A stretch of DNA of 64,000 bases from Halalkalibacter oceani (GCF_023715605.1 NZ_JAMBOL010000002.1:400597-464596); one strand, 5' to 3'; positions 16,322 through 25,265 are shown, counted from the first letter of the stretch. Numbers and translations: made by a program. The notes: a model not told the origin generated them from the letters alone.

Positions 16322-16322
16322 C

Positions 16323-16409
16323 GTAATGAGCGTAGCCGTTGCCTGATTTTGAAAGCCTTGCTACGAGTGGGTTTCTCGTAGTAAGGCGCGCAACGCGCGG
16401 AGCCATTAC
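16323..16409 (+). repeat. Structured hairpin element, copy 2 (intact, diverged stems)
   Basis: P1 is GTAATG with CATTAC, P2 is CGTTGC with GCAACG and P3 is 13 bp (16355-16367 with 16375-16387, one G-U), closed by the same loop TGGGTTT. The internal loop strands are AGCGTAGC and CGCGGAGC, and the 5' linker contains GATTTTGAAA. Compared with copies 1 and 3, every stem has changed on both sides while the loops are kept. Confidence 0.75.
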
Positions 16410-16466
16410 TCTTCTTCGAGTTACGGAAAAAGAGGTTTTTCAGTGGCCTCTATTTACCTGCATTTC

Positions 16467-17627
16467 TTACTTCCGTCCGCAGCATTTTTTGTATTTTTTT
16501 CCGCTTCCGCATGGGCAGGGGGCATTTCTCCGTACTTTTCGGTAGCTTTGCATGTCGATGACATTGTGCTCTTCCGGGGTGGAGAGGCGGTTCACTTCAT
16601 TCTGGGTGTAGCCTTTGAATTTCCACTGGCGGGTATTCATAAACACGTCCATCAGATGATTCGTAAACAGTTCGCCAATCGGGGCGGTAGGGAGTTCGAA
16701 TTCCTCTTTGGCAGATGTAATTAATTCATCCCAACTTATATCGTTTTTGATTCTCGTGTCAAAATCAAGCGCTTCCTCATGAAGATCTTCGTTTGAGAGA
16801 TGGTAGCCCTCTTGCAGAAATGCGAGAAGCTTTTTCATCGCTGGTGTATATTCGACAAATTGATCGTCGGCTGCCTGCAAAAATTGTTCCTTCGTAAATG
16901 GATAATAGTCGACCTCCGGATACATCGCCTGTTCCTCTTTTAGATGCTCAGAACCAAATACTCTACAGTGGAGCCAGCCATCGTCGGCCGGGATGAAGGG
17001 CATGTCCATTTCAGCGATATTGAAAAAGAGAATATCCATGTACTCTATCATATCGAAGGTCTCCCCATACATACCTGTCATCATGTCGTAAAGGGTATCA
17101 TTGGGTAAATAACCGTAATAGTAAAGCATCCCGGCAGTTAAATTCAAATAGTCGGTATTCCTTTTCACTGTTGCTTGCAGATTGTTTTTCTCGGCTTGCT
17201 GAAACACATGTCGGACTTCCTCCGGCATCGTTATAACGAGCTCAGCTTTCGCTTTTCTGAAAGCTGGAAACGCGATACTAAAGTCGCTCAAAAATGCGAG
17301 CTTCTCCAGTGACAATTCAGCAGCGGCGATAAACTCATTCCTGCTTAACTTGCGTAACAGCTTGTAGTTCTCTTCATTTAACAGAAAGAATCGGTCGATT
17401 AGCTCTGAAGGGATTCGTTTGCTCAGTTCATCTGCAAGCTCTGCTTTTTTTAATTGACTCAAGCCTGAAATGTTGAATAGCCGCCGCATCAAGTCCAGCT
17501 GTGTTTTTGGTACAGCGCGCAGAGCTTCCTGAAGGGAACAGGGAGCGGAGATGTTTCTCGCTATTTTTAGTTGACGCCGTTTTTCAAGCTTAATCTGCTG
17601 TCTTTCTTCCTCTATCAACGCTTCCAT
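16467..17627 (-). CDS. SEC-C motif protein
   Basis: A 386-residue cytoplasmic protein. The C-terminus carries the zinc-binding SEC-C motif NAPCPCGSGKKYKKCC, as at the end of SecA, where it binds zinc and ribosomes or SecB. The rest is mostly helical, with a Rho-N/SAP-like segment (LFNISGLSQLKKAELADELSKRI) near residue 50. Relatives are common in Bacillaceae as hypothetical proteins. It is monocistronic and converges on the structured element. The function is unknown. Confidence 0.75.
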   Translation of the reverse strand: MEALIEEERQQIKLEKRRQLKIARNISAPCSLQEALRAVPKTQLDLMRRLFNISGLSQLKKAELADELSKRIPSELIDRFFLLNEENYKLLRKLSRNEFIAAAELSLEKLAFLSDFSIAFPAFRKAKAELVITMPEEVRHVFQQAEKNNLQATVKRNTDYLNLTAGMLYYYGYLPNDTLYDMMTGMYGETFDMIEYMDILFFNIAEMDMPFIPADDGWLHCRVFGSEHLKEEQAMYPEVDYYPFTKEQFLQAADDQFVEYTPAMKKLLAFLQEGYHLSNEDLHEEALDFDTRIKNDISWDELITSAKEEFELPTAPIGELFTNHLMDVFMNTRQWKFKGYTQNEVNRLSTPEEHNVIDMQSYRKVRRNAPCPCGSGKKYKKCCGRK

Positions 17628-17841
17628 AAATTCATCTAATACGTCTTTATCGGACTGATCAAAAAAATCACTGATAAAGCATACCTCCTGTCTGATCTTT
17701 TTACCCTATTCCTCTTTGAAACTAGTATAGAAAAAATAGAGGAATTTATCTAGGTTTAGACAGCATTCAATGTAATCAAAATGAGCGCAGGGCCAAAGAA
17801 AAAGTGGGGAAGGGAAAACAAAGATAGCGCAAGGGGCTGCC

Positions 17842-18345
17842 CTATCTTTGTAATGTGAGGGAATGGCGAGTGTTTACTTTTTCATATAAATACTGAACGC
17901 CATATAATACATACGCTTTGTAATGCAGGTAGATAAAGAATTGAGAGCGGTTTAGCTTGTGTAAGCGGACAATTTTTAATTTTTCAAGGATGTCGAAAAA
18001 GACAAAGGCAAAAAGGCCATTCGCGATTGCGTTGAGCAGGATAAATTTTTTGAAGTTCCCGTATGAAAGCTTGAGCATCCACATCGAAAGAGGCATATAG
18101 GGACCAATATCAAAAGGAAGTTCATCTCTGAGAAAGGAATTTGGTTTGTCGTAAAACTTCCACCATTTCCGTTTATTTCCGTACAAGTGATTTAAAATCT
18201 CGAAAATGACGATAACGATACCCGAAAAAGAGTATTGTTTAAAAGTACGCTTTCCAATGAACAGCATCGACAGCCACGGCACAATGAGTAGCGCCAGGTT
18301 AACAAACAGATGCTTCCTTGATATCACTTTCCATTCCTCCTTCAC
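17842..18345 (-). CDS. Conserved multi-pass membrane protein, unknown function
   Basis: A 167-residue protein with hydrophobic segments near residues 13-30, 40-52, 83-92 and 101-118, rich in aromatic and basic residues near the membrane faces. The start has a GGAGG site upstream. It resembles small Bacillus membrane proteins without assigned function. It is transcribed alone towards the SEC-C gene. Confidence 0.6.
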   Translation of the reverse strand: MKEEWKVISRKHLFVNLALLIVPWLSMLFIGKRTFKQYSFSGIVIVIFEILNHLYGNKRKWWKFYDKPNSFLRDELPFDIGPYMPLSMWMLKLSYGNFKKFILLNAIANGLFAFVFFDILEKLKIVRLHKLNRSQFFIYLHYKAYVLYGVQYLYEKVNTRHSLTLQR

Positions 18346-18603
18346 TTCCTTCGCTGTTTTTTATGTCTGTTTTAACGTAACCATTATTACAAAAAAAATC
18401 ATCGATTGGACGATTGGCTGACTTCAATATGGACAAAGCTTGTAAAGAGGGAAGATCAATAAAGTTTACATAAGATTTTTATGGGAAATAAATTCTTTAC
18501 CTAGGCATAAAGGGGTGTTTTGTTCTGGTTGATGGGCCGAACAGAGGGGGCGCTGGTTGCAGTGTATTTCATCGTGAATGTAACATGTCAATAGTATGGA
18601 TCA

Positions 18604-18633
18604 TTTGTGGCGGGACTGTCTAGGAATCGAACC
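18604..18633. repeat. Distal attachment-site copy
   Basis: 30 bp identical to 21220-21249 (the tRNA-Sec 3' end, including the CCA-encoding bases). Flanking bases differ on both sides, so the match is exactly the crossover core. Confidence 0.9.
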
Positions 18634-18801
18634 AAATTATTCGCGCCGCACTATAACGCACTCATTCGAATCTGTTTCGTGAACTATTACGTCCGTGTTC
18701 GAAAAAAGAGGTCCCTCTTCCCTTGCCTAGGTGGAGCTCGCAGGATCATGGACAATGGCTAGAATAACGTGTAGACACAAAGGAAGGAGGTAGGGACGTC
18801 A

Positions 18802-18894
18802 GTGGCGGTAAAACGAAAATCAAACGAGAAGAAAAAACTAGCGAATATCAGTCTGCGCGAAGAAAACGGAGGAATCCATATTACTATCGGATGA
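18802..18894 (+). CDS. Short peptide inside the integrative element
   Basis: A 30-residue Lys-rich peptide from a GTG at 18802, preceded by the strong site GGAAGGAGG. It reads MAVKRKSNEKK followed by LANISLREENGG and ends HITIG. I do not recognise it. Small basic proteins are common next to integrases (excisionase-like or phage leader peptides), but no helix-turn-helix can be claimed from this length. Confidence 0.45.
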   Translation: MAVKRKSNEKKKLANISLREENGGIHITIG

Positions 18895-19036
18895 GGCATC
18901 GCTCCCGATTACCAAACGCGAGCTGATTTTTCACTTTGATGTAAATTTATTCCATGTATTTTTAGTTCATATTGCCTATACATATAGTACGTGGTAAGAT
19001 TATGAATAATTAGAAAACATGAGGAGGGATAATCCT

Positions 19037-20119
19037 TTGGCTGGAAAAAAGAACGTCACTAAACGTAAACTCGAAGACCTCGTCATTGAGAGTCTTCTCG
19101 CGGAGGGCAAATCACTTGAATATCGGACGGCCTATCAAGTAGAAATCGTAGGGGGCGGCTTAAGTCCCGCCACGAAATATCTCGTTATTGTCAACGACGG
19201 CTTCGAAATCTACGAAGCATCGAAAAAAGTTGACGGCGGCACAGAAGTTTTGAAAACGATTAAATTGCTGCATACGAAGAAATGGTCGGAGTTTACCCGT
19301 GTAGAGATCGATAAGTTTGCGGCCACCACGCAATATAAATTTGACGACGGCTTCACGATTAAACTATACTCCGATAAAGATTTCCGCGGAGAAGTTGAGA
19401 AGTCCGGACTTGATGTCGTTAAACTCGAACGTAAGTGGTACAACAAGATACTCGGGTTCCGTAGTAAAAAACGTTGGAAAATGGTCATTGCTTCCGCGGG
19501 ATATTTCTTTATCTTTTTGATCTTCGTTGCAGCCTTAACCGGAGGAGGTGAGACGGAGGAAGTCGCTGGACAGGACGATGAAATCGAAGAAGTATCCGCG
19601 GATATAGAACCGAATGAGGAAACGGAGGATCCACCGCCGGTAGAAGAAGCGGAAGAACCGATCGAAGAGTCAGAACCGGAAGTGCCGAACGCATTTAACG
19701 ATGAGCAGGACGTTATTACCGTAATTCATGCGACAGTAGGTGACGAAGCAGACGGGGAGCCTCGCGTGATTGACGTCAGTCTAAACGACCACATGGGCGT
19801 AGATATAGAGGACGCGAAATTGATTATCGCTAATATCAACGCGAAAAGTAATCTTACGAATAATATGGTGAGAACCGGGATATTAATGGAAGCGGCAGAA
19901 TTGATGCAGGCGTTATTTGTGGACGATAATATCCACGATGTTACGGTCAATTGGCATCTACCGCTTACTGACGCGTACGGAAATACAGAGCCGGGAATGG
20001 TGTTTCGGGTAAGCCTCGAACGGGAGACGTATGAAAAAATAAATTGGGATGGATTCGATCACAATAATTTCGAAACGGTCGCGGATATGTATTTCGAACA
20101 CCCGGGGTTTAGTAATTAA
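19037..20119 (+). CDS. Cargo protein with one transmembrane segment and acidic linker
   Basis: A protein of about 360 residues. The TTG at 19037 sits 8 nt after GAGGAGGG; an ATG at 19019 lies upstream of that site and is less likely. Residues 1-140 form a beta-rich cytoplasmic domain, perhaps PH-like. Residues about 152-168 (IASAGYFFIFLIFVAALTG) span the membrane. Residues 172-220 are an extremely acidic Glu/Asp/Pro linker, and the last 130 residues form an outside domain with a YGNTEPGMVFRV segment. I recognise no family for the whole. It is the only sizeable intact gene of the element, hence its likely payload; it could act in cell-surface sensing or phage/element exclusion, but nothing proves this. 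Confidence 0.6.
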   Translation: MAGKKNVTKRKLEDLVIESLLAEGKSLEYRTAYQVEIVGGGLSPATKYLVIVNDGFEIYEASKKVDGGTEVLKTIKLLHTKKWSEFTRVEIDKFAATTQYKFDDGFTIKLYSDKDFRGEVEKSGLDVVKLERKWYNKILGFRSKKRWKMVIASAGYFFIFLIFVAALTGGGETEEVAGQDDEIEEVSADIEPNEETEDPPPVEEAEEPIEESEPEVPNAFNDEQDVITVIHATVGDEADGEPRVIDVSLNDHMGVDIEDAKLIIANINAKSNLTNNMVRTGILMEAAELMQALFVDDNIHDVTVNWHLPLTDAYGNTEPGMVFRVSLERETYEKINWDGFDHNNFETVADMYFEHPGFSN

Positions 20120-20128
20120 TCACAATAA

Positions 20129-20154
20129 AAAGAGCCTAGCGTTAATGGCTCTTT
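20129..20154. terminator. Hairpin terminator between cargo gene and integrase remnant
   Basis: AAAGAGCC pairs with GGCTCTTT. T-rich or A-rich on both sides, so it may serve both converging genes. Confidence 0.6.
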
Positions 20155-20208
20155 CTATTGAGGATAATTTGCTTTAAACATGTAGAGATTACTTTTTGAA
20201 TAGTTGCT

Positions 20209-20913
20209 TCAGCGGACTAAATTTATTATGCTGCTTAATACATTGTCGCTTACCATATTCACGTAACGCTTTACCATTGAAATATCAGAATGCCCGAGTA
20301 TTTTTTGGAGCGAAAACGCGTCTCCTCCATTTAATATATAAAATAAAGCGCCGGTATGCCTGAACGTGTGCGGGCTCACTCGTTTATTTGTAATTCCCGC
20401 GGCATGTCCGTACTCTTTCAAGCGCCATCGGAACGTAGCCGTGTCCAGTTGTCTGCAGTCATAGGTTAGAAATAGATGTTCGTCATAGAAGTCGTCAATT
20501 TCAGATAAATATTCATTGAGATACCGTAATGTTCGCGTAGATAGAGGAACGGTCGCCCCTTTCTATTTTTCGTATCGTCATTGTAACTCGCTGGATGTAA
20601 AGGCTTCGACCTGTTCAAGCGGTTGCTTTAGTGGTTTGAACTTCTCGTGTATCGGTATGTCGATAAATTGCTCGGTGTAACACCACCGAAGAAATGCACG
20701 GAGGGGGCGAATCCGGATGTTTATTGTAGAATTCATTAATCCTTTGTTTATCATAAACTGGATATAGTCGATAAATGGCTCTACAATCATTTCATTGTGA
20801 AGCAAGTCCCGCACACCTTCTTCTTCCTCTAAAAAGTCGCAGAACCACTCATAATGCGTTACATAATCCGCTAATGTCTTCCTTGCGAGCCTTTCCGTTT
20901 TTTTAAATACCAT
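20209..20913 (-). pseudogene. Tyrosine recombinase (integrase) pseudogene
   Basis: On the minus strand, 20913-20578 encodes the SAM-like core-binding domain (LARKTLADYVTHYEWFCDF, then LRAFLRWCYTEQF). The frame then hits TGA and TAG in quick succession and resumes as KGATVPLSTRTLRYL and the catalytic C-terminus with HTFRHTGA (His-x-x-Arg), LGHSDIS (His) and RYVNM (nucleophilic Tyr). The segment that should carry the first catalytic Arg (GLRxSEL) is missing entirely. It is therefore a dead integrase from the element at 18604-21249. Confidence 0.85.
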
Positions 20914-20925
20914 GAACTGATCGAA

Positions 20926-21138
20926 TTAAGTTGACATGTGTAATTCTTTTAATGAATTCGCGTTAAATTGCTTTCCGGAGTATTTCCGCGTTCCCACTTT
21001 CTTTTTTATCCTGCCCGGGCTTAATTTCCCTTTTAAAGACACAAAAAACACCTCCCACATAATTTGGAAGGTTTCGTCCCATACGGTCACATCGGATCGG
21101 ACTCCGTAGTATTCCGTATTTTCAAGCCGAGTCCGCAT
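20926..21138 (-). CDS. Doubtful small ORF next to the integrase remnant
   Basis: A 70-residue basic reading frame, rich in Lys near its C-terminus (GRIKKKVGTRKYSGK). No ribosome site precedes the ATG at 21138 and I recognise no family. It fills the space between the integrase remnant and tRNA-Sec and may be a remnant of element DNA. Confidence 0.25.
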   Translation of the reverse strand: MRTRLENTEYYGVRSDVTVWDETFQIMWEVFFVSLKGKLSPGRIKKKVGTRKYSGKQFNANSLKELHMST

Positions 21139-21219
21139 TGGTTATTCGATAAAATCACCGATGAAATCATCGTCATAAATTTTCGTTGGAATCACATCAA
21201 ACCCGCGTCGTTATACGCT

Positions 21220-21249
21220 TTTGTGGCGGGACTGTCTAGGAATCGAACC
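21220..21249. repeat. Attachment-site copy inside the tRNA-Sec gene
   Basis: 30 bp identical to 18604-18633; it covers the CCA end, the acceptor 3' strand and part of the T-arm of tRNA-Sec. Confidence 0.9.
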
Positions 21250-21320
21250 TAGCGGAGACGGCACGCGCCTCCCAGGCGGTTTTGAAGACCGTGGCGAACA
21301 CCAGTGTCGCAGCCAGCCCC
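21224..21320 (-). tRNA. selC: tRNA-Sec (UCA anticodon)
   Basis: 97-nt unusually long tRNA on the minus strand, starting GGGGCTGG (21320) and ending CAGTCCCG-CCA (21224). The acceptor pairs GGGGCTG with CAGTCCC (one G-U). The anticodon loop contains TCTTCAAAA, giving anticodon UCA, which reads UGA. A long variable arm (GGGAGGCGCGTGCCGTCTCC region) and T-loop GGTTCGATTCC are visible. The encoded CCA is kept although an element integrated at this end. With selA, selB and selD nearby it completes the selenocysteine pathway. Confidence 0.93.
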
Positions 21321-21397
21321 AAGGGACAGCTTCCATTATACAAGCAAAGGAAGGAGCTTGCAAACCAAAAATCGCTGTGCATTTTCTTTAAAGTCAT

Positions 21398-21436
21398 TGT
21401 CTGTTTACAGACAAGCTCTTCGATACGAAGTATAAT
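21398..21436 (+). promoter_or_regulatory. Promoter with two palindromes upstream of the UbiD-family gene
   Basis: TATAAT at 21431-21436 is preceded by two perfect dyads: TGTCTGT-TT-ACAGACA (21398-21413) and CTTCG-ATA-CGAAG (21418-21430), the latter filling the -35/-10 spacer. A -35 near CAGACA would give a 17-bp spacer. The dyads look like repressor operators. Confidence 0.5.
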
Positions 21437-21467
21437 AAAGCTATTATGACAGATTTAGGAGCAGTGA

Positions 21468-23267
21468 ATGATGGTTCGTACTCTTGAAGAAAGTATAAAA
21501 GATCTTGAAAAAAACGGTCAGTTGATGCGAGTGACAGAAGAGATTGATCCCTATCTTGAGATGGCGGCATTGCATTTGAAGGTATTTGAGGCCGGGGGTC
21601 CGGCGCTGCTATTTGAGAAAGTGAAGGGCTCGAAGTACAGGGCGGCGTCAAATATATTCGGCGATTTGACGCGAAGCAAGTTTCTTTTCCGTGAGACATT
21701 GGCGAAGACGCAGGAGGTCATCGCCCTGCGCAATGATCCGATGAGCGTGCTCAAGCAGCCGTTCAAGCATATGAAAACCGGGCTCGCCGCGAGCAAGGCG
21801 CTGCCGCAGAAAAAAAGCTTTGAGTCAGCCGGCTTTGAGGAGATCAACATTTCCGATTTGCCGATGATTCATCATTGGCCTAACGATGGCGGGGCATTTG
21901 TCACGCTGCCGCAAGTGTACAGTGAAGATCCGGAGAAGCCGGGAATCATGAATGCGAATCTCGGCATGTACCGGGTGCAATTAAGCGGCAATGACTATGA
22001 GCTTAACAAGGAAGTCGGACTTCATTATCAGATCCATCGCGGAATTGGTGTCCACCATGAGAAAGCGGCTCGTCTTGGCAAGCCGTTGAAGGTCAGTATT
22101 TTTGTCGGCGGCCCACCGGCGCATACGCTGGCGGCGGTGATGCCATTGCCGGAAGGGCTGAGCGAGCTGACCTTTGCTGGACTGCTGGCGGGGCGCCGCT
22201 TTCAATACAGCTATGTCGACGGCTATTGCATTAGCCACGACGCTGATTTTGTCATTACGGGAGAAGTTCATCCGGGCGAAACGAAGCCGGAGGGTCCTTT
22301 TGGCGATCATTTAGGCTATTACAGTCTGACTCACCCGTTTCCTGTCATGAGAGTGCATAAAGTGTTTGCCAAGCCGAAGGCGATTTGGCCGTTTACCGTC
22401 GTTGGCCGCCCGCCGCAGGAGGATACCGCTTTTGGCGAGTTGATTCATGAGCTGACGGGAAGCGCGATCAAGCAGGAAATCCCGGGAGTGAAGGAAGTTC
22501 ACGCTGTCGATGCCGCGGGGGTGCACCCGTTGCTGTTTGCGATTGGCAGCGAGCGCTACACGCCTTATGCGCAGGTGAAGCAGCCGGCCGAGCTTTTAAC
22601 GATCGCCAACCGGATTTTAGGAACAGGGCAGGTCAGTCTGGCAAAATATTTGTTCATTACAGCGGAGGATGACAAGCCGCTTGACACCCATCAGGAAATT
22701 GAATTTCTGACGTATATATTGGAACGGGTGGATTTGCGACGCGATTTGCATTTTCAAACGAATACGACGATTGATACGCTTGATTATACAGGGACCGGAC
22801 TTAATCAAGGCAGCAAGGTGGTTATAGCGGCATATGGCGAGAAGAAGCGTGAGCTGTGTCAGGAGGTGCCGGCCGGGCTTGAAGGGCTTGCCGACTTTGG
22901 GCGGCCGCAGTTTGTGATGCCGGGAGTCGTCGCGCTTCAGGGGCCAGCTTTTGTCAGTTATGACGAGGCAGAAGAGGAAGTGAAGAAGCTCACTTCCGAG
23001 CTTGCCGAAAAAGCCGGCCTTGACTCCTGCCCATTGCTCATTCTATGTGATGACAGCGCGTTTGTCAGTGACACGCTGGCCAATTTCCTGTGGGTTACTT
23101 TTACGCGCAGCAATCCGTCGCATGATCTGTACGGGGTGAACAGCCGTTATGAATACAAGCACTGGGGCTGTGATCAGCTAATTATCGATGCGCGTATCAA
23201 GCCGCACCATGCCCCGCCGCTTATTTCCGATCCCGAGGTGGAAAAAAGTGTCGCTCCTCTCGTGTAA
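21468..23267 (+). CDS. UbiD-family decarboxylase (prenylated-FMN dependent)
   Basis: A 599-residue member of the UbiD family, which (de)carboxylates aromatic or alpha,beta-unsaturated acids with prenylated FMN. Family landmarks are NANLGMYRVQLSGND near residue 165, QIHRGIG near residue 190 (catalytic Arg) and KPEGPFGDHLGYYS near residue 272 (catalytic Glu/Asp region). No UbiX-type flavin prenyltransferase is in the window, so it must be encoded elsewhere. It lies just beyond the aromatic cluster, separated by the integrated element, so it may once have been next to it; a role in quinone synthesis is the alternative. The promoter carries two palindromes. Confidence 0.88.
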   Translation: MMVRTLEESIKDLEKNGQLMRVTEEIDPYLEMAALHLKVFEAGGPALLFEKVKGSKYRAASNIFGDLTRSKFLFRETLAKTQEVIALRNDPMSVLKQPFKHMKTGLAASKALPQKKSFESAGFEEINISDLPMIHHWPNDGGAFVTLPQVYSEDPEKPGIMNANLGMYRVQLSGNDYELNKEVGLHYQIHRGIGVHHEKAARLGKPLKVSIFVGGPPAHTLAAVMPLPEGLSELTFAGLLAGRRFQYSYVDGYCISHDADFVITGEVHPGETKPEGPFGDHLGYYSLTHPFPVMRVHKVFAKPKAIWPFTVVGRPPQEDTAFGELIHELTGSAIKQEIPGVKEVHAVDAAGVHPLLFAIGSERYTPYAQVKQPAELLTIANRILGTGQVSLAKYLFITAEDDKPLDTHQEIEFLTYILERVDLRRDLHFQTNTTIDTLDYTGTGLNQGSKVVIAAYGEKKRELCQEVPAGLEGLADFGRPQFVMPGVVALQGPAFVSYDEAEEEVKKLTSELAEKAGLDSCPLLILCDDSAFVSDTLANFLWVTFTRSNPSHDLYGVNSRYEYKHWGCDQLIIDARIKPHHAPPLISDPEVEKSVAPLV

Positions 23268-23299
23268 CGGATCGTATGAATAAAGAAGGGCAGGCAGCA

Positions 23300-24247
23300 A
23301 TGAAGACAGCAGAAAAAAACTATATGTACCTCTATGCCTATCATGACGATGACGAGGCGTTAGCGAAGCTGGAAATGCGCAGCCTCTTTGGGGCAGATAC
23401 GGGTATGAAGGTGCTGCAAAGCAGGAAGAAGATTGATCCGAGCAGAAGTCCGTTTATACGTGGGCGAATCGAGATCATCGTTCAGGCTGAGTCGTTGGAA
23501 GAGCTGCTCGCGAAAGCGGATGGTCGGGTCATTGAAGCGGAGTCCTTTAAAGTGACGATGATCAAAAATGACAGTCTGGCAAAGGGAAAATCGCCAGCTT
23601 TTCACGAGCGTCGCCGGCTGGAACGAGAGATTGGCTCGTTGCTGCGGGGAACGGTGGATCTCAACAAGCCTGAACGGATCGTCGCTCTGCTTACATGGAC
23701 GGAAGGCTGGCTCCTCGGCTATTACGAGGAAAGTCAGTCGATCTGGCTCGAGCATCAGCACAAGCCGGAGGCGTATTCAACAGCCTTAAGCACAAGGGTC
23801 GCGCGAGCGGTTGTCAATATCGCCGTGCCTGAGCCGCAAGGAGCGAAGGTGATTGATCCATGCTGCGGTGCAGGGACGGTTTTGATTGAGGCCTTGTCGA
23901 TGGGCATTGAGATTGCCGGTGGTGAGGTCAATCCGCTCGTCGCCCAGAAGGCGCGCAAAAACGTCGCTCACTTCGGCTACGAGTGTCCGGTCAACCTTCG
24001 CGATATGCGGGAAGTCCGGGAGCGTTATGATGTCGCGATTATTGATATGCCCTACAATCTTTGTTCGGTGCTCAGTCCTGACGTGAAGCGGGAGATGCTT
24101 GAGGCGGCGCGGGCGTTTGCCGGTAAGCTTGTCGTCGTGACCGTGGAAGAACTCGATTCGTTTTTACAGGGGGCTGGCTTTCATGTCATCGACCGGGCGC
24201 TTGCGAAAAAAGGCCGCTTTGTCCGTGAAATCATCGTTTGCCGATGA
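23300..24247 (+). CDS. TRM11/TrmG10-like SAM-dependent RNA methyltransferase
   Basis: A 315-residue putative RNA methyltransferase. The C-terminal half has the SAM motif DPCCGAGTVLIEAL near residue 185 and a catalytic motif DMPYN near residue 240, in place of the usual (N/D)PPY. The N-terminal half is probably an RNA-binding/ferredoxin-like region. The ATG at 23300 follows AAGGGCAGG; an ATG at 23276 lacks a site. It is 32 bp after ubiD and may be co-transcribed. The target nucleoside is not known to me. Confidence 0.75.
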   Translation: MKTAEKNYMYLYAYHDDDEALAKLEMRSLFGADTGMKVLQSRKKIDPSRSPFIRGRIEIIVQAESLEELLAKADGRVIEAESFKVTMIKNDSLAKGKSPAFHERRRLEREIGSLLRGTVDLNKPERIVALLTWTEGWLLGYYEESQSIWLEHQHKPEAYSTALSTRVARAVVNIAVPEPQGAKVIDPCCGAGTVLIEALSMGIEIAGGEVNPLVAQKARKNVAHFGYECPVNLRDMREVRERYDVAIIDMPYNLCSVLSPDVKREMLEAARAFAGKLVVVTVEELDSFLQGAGFHVIDRALAKKGRFVREIIVCR

Positions 24248-24310
24248 TTTTCGTTCAACCGCGCTGCAAGCTATGTTACACTTAAACAAAGAGAATATGG
24301 AGGGGAACAA

Positions 24311-25225
24311 ATGGGGAAACGATTTTTGCTTTTTTTAGTGACGAATATTATGGTCATGACGACGATTGTCATTGTCTGGTCGCTGATTACCCGTTTTACA
24401 AATGTCAATGGCACGTTTGAAACAGGTGGTCCTGGTTTGGGCATTGATTATGCTTCGTTAATGATCTTTAGCTTGCTTGTCGGCTTCACCGGCTCGTTTA
24501 TTTCCTTGGCGATGTCGCGCTGGGTCGCGAAGAAAATGATGAAGGTCAAGGTGCTTGATCCAAATGGTTCTTTATCGGCTCAGGAACGGGCTGTCGTGGA
24601 AAAGGTACATCGCTTTTCACGCGCGGCCGGGCTTACACATATGCCGGAGGTCGGGATTTACCCGTCTGCTGAGGTAAATGCTTTTGCGACAGGGCCGTCG
24701 AAGAAACGCTCGCTCGTCGCTGTTTCGGCCGGTCTGTTAAACACGATGGACGAGGATGCGGTGGAAGGTGTCATCGCCCATGAGGTGGCGCATGTCGCCA
24801 ATGGCGATATGGTGACGATGACCTTGCTGCAGGGGATCGTCAATACATTTGTCGTCTTCTTCTCACGGATTGCGGCAATTATCGTCTCGCGCTTTGTCAG
24901 AGCAGAGCTGCAATGGATTGTCCAGTTTGCGGCGATCATTATTTTCCAAATTTTATTTTCGATTCTCGGGAGCATTGTCGTCAACGCGTATTCGCGCCAT
25001 CGTGAGTTCCACGCTGACCGTGGCGGTGGCGATTTAGCCGGAAACGATAAAATGGCCCATGCGCTTCGTTCGTTGAAGGCGTATGTCGACCGGGCGAAGG
25101 TCAATGACCGGACGGACGATACGGCAATTCAGACGATGAAAATAAACGGAAAAGGCGGAGTGATGAGACTGTTTTCAAGTCACCCCGATTTAGATGAACG
25201 CATTGCCCGCTTGGAACAACGCTAA
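24311..25225 (+). CDS. htpX: Membrane zinc metalloprotease HtpX
   Basis: A 304-residue M48 protease that degrades misfolded membrane proteins. It has N-terminal hydrophobic segments near residues 7-27 and 50-70, then the zinc motif [12 protein letters not shown] near residue 155 and the third zinc ligand in REFHADRGG near residue 235, with two hydrophobic segments between them. AGGGGA precedes the ATG. It is followed by an intrinsic terminator. Confidence 0.93.
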   Translation: MGKRFLLFLVTNIMVMTTIVIVWSLITRFTNVNGTFETGGPGLGIDYASLMIFSLLVGFTGSFISLAMSRWVAKKMMKVKVLDPNGSLSAQERAVVEKVHRFSRAAGLTHMPEVGIYPSAEVNAFATGPSKKRSLVAVSAGLLNTMDEDAVEGVIAHEVAHVANGDMVTMTLLQGIVNTFVVFFSRIAAIIVSRFVRAELQWIVQFAAIIIFQILFSILGSIVVNAYSRHREFHADRGGGDLAGNDKMAHALRSLKAYVDRAKVNDRTDDTAIQTMKINGKGGVMRLFSSHPDLDERIARLEQR

Positions 25226-25265
25226 TGAGAGAGCAGTGGCGGTGCTGATTAATCACGATGTACGC

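Larger units (their letters stand above)
18604..21249. mobile_element. Decayed integrative element inserted at the tRNA-Sec gene
   Basis: A 30-bp perfect direct repeat (TTTGTGGCGGGACTGTCTAG plus AATCGAACC and one further base, at 18604-18633 and 21220-21249) bounds 2.6 kb. The right copy is the 3' end of the tRNA-Sec gene; the left copy is a stand-alone fragment. This is the classic footprint of a tyrosine-recombinase element that integrates at a tRNA 3' end. Inside are a short peptide gene (18802), a membrane-protein cargo gene (19037) and a dead integrase (20209-20913). The lost catalytic part of the integrase means the element is fixed unless helped in trans. Confidence 0.85.

Noticed and set aside
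18604..18633. A second tRNA gene
   Set aside because: Only the last 30 bp of tRNA-Sec are present; no acceptor 5' strand, D-arm or anticodon arm follows. It is an attachment-site copy.
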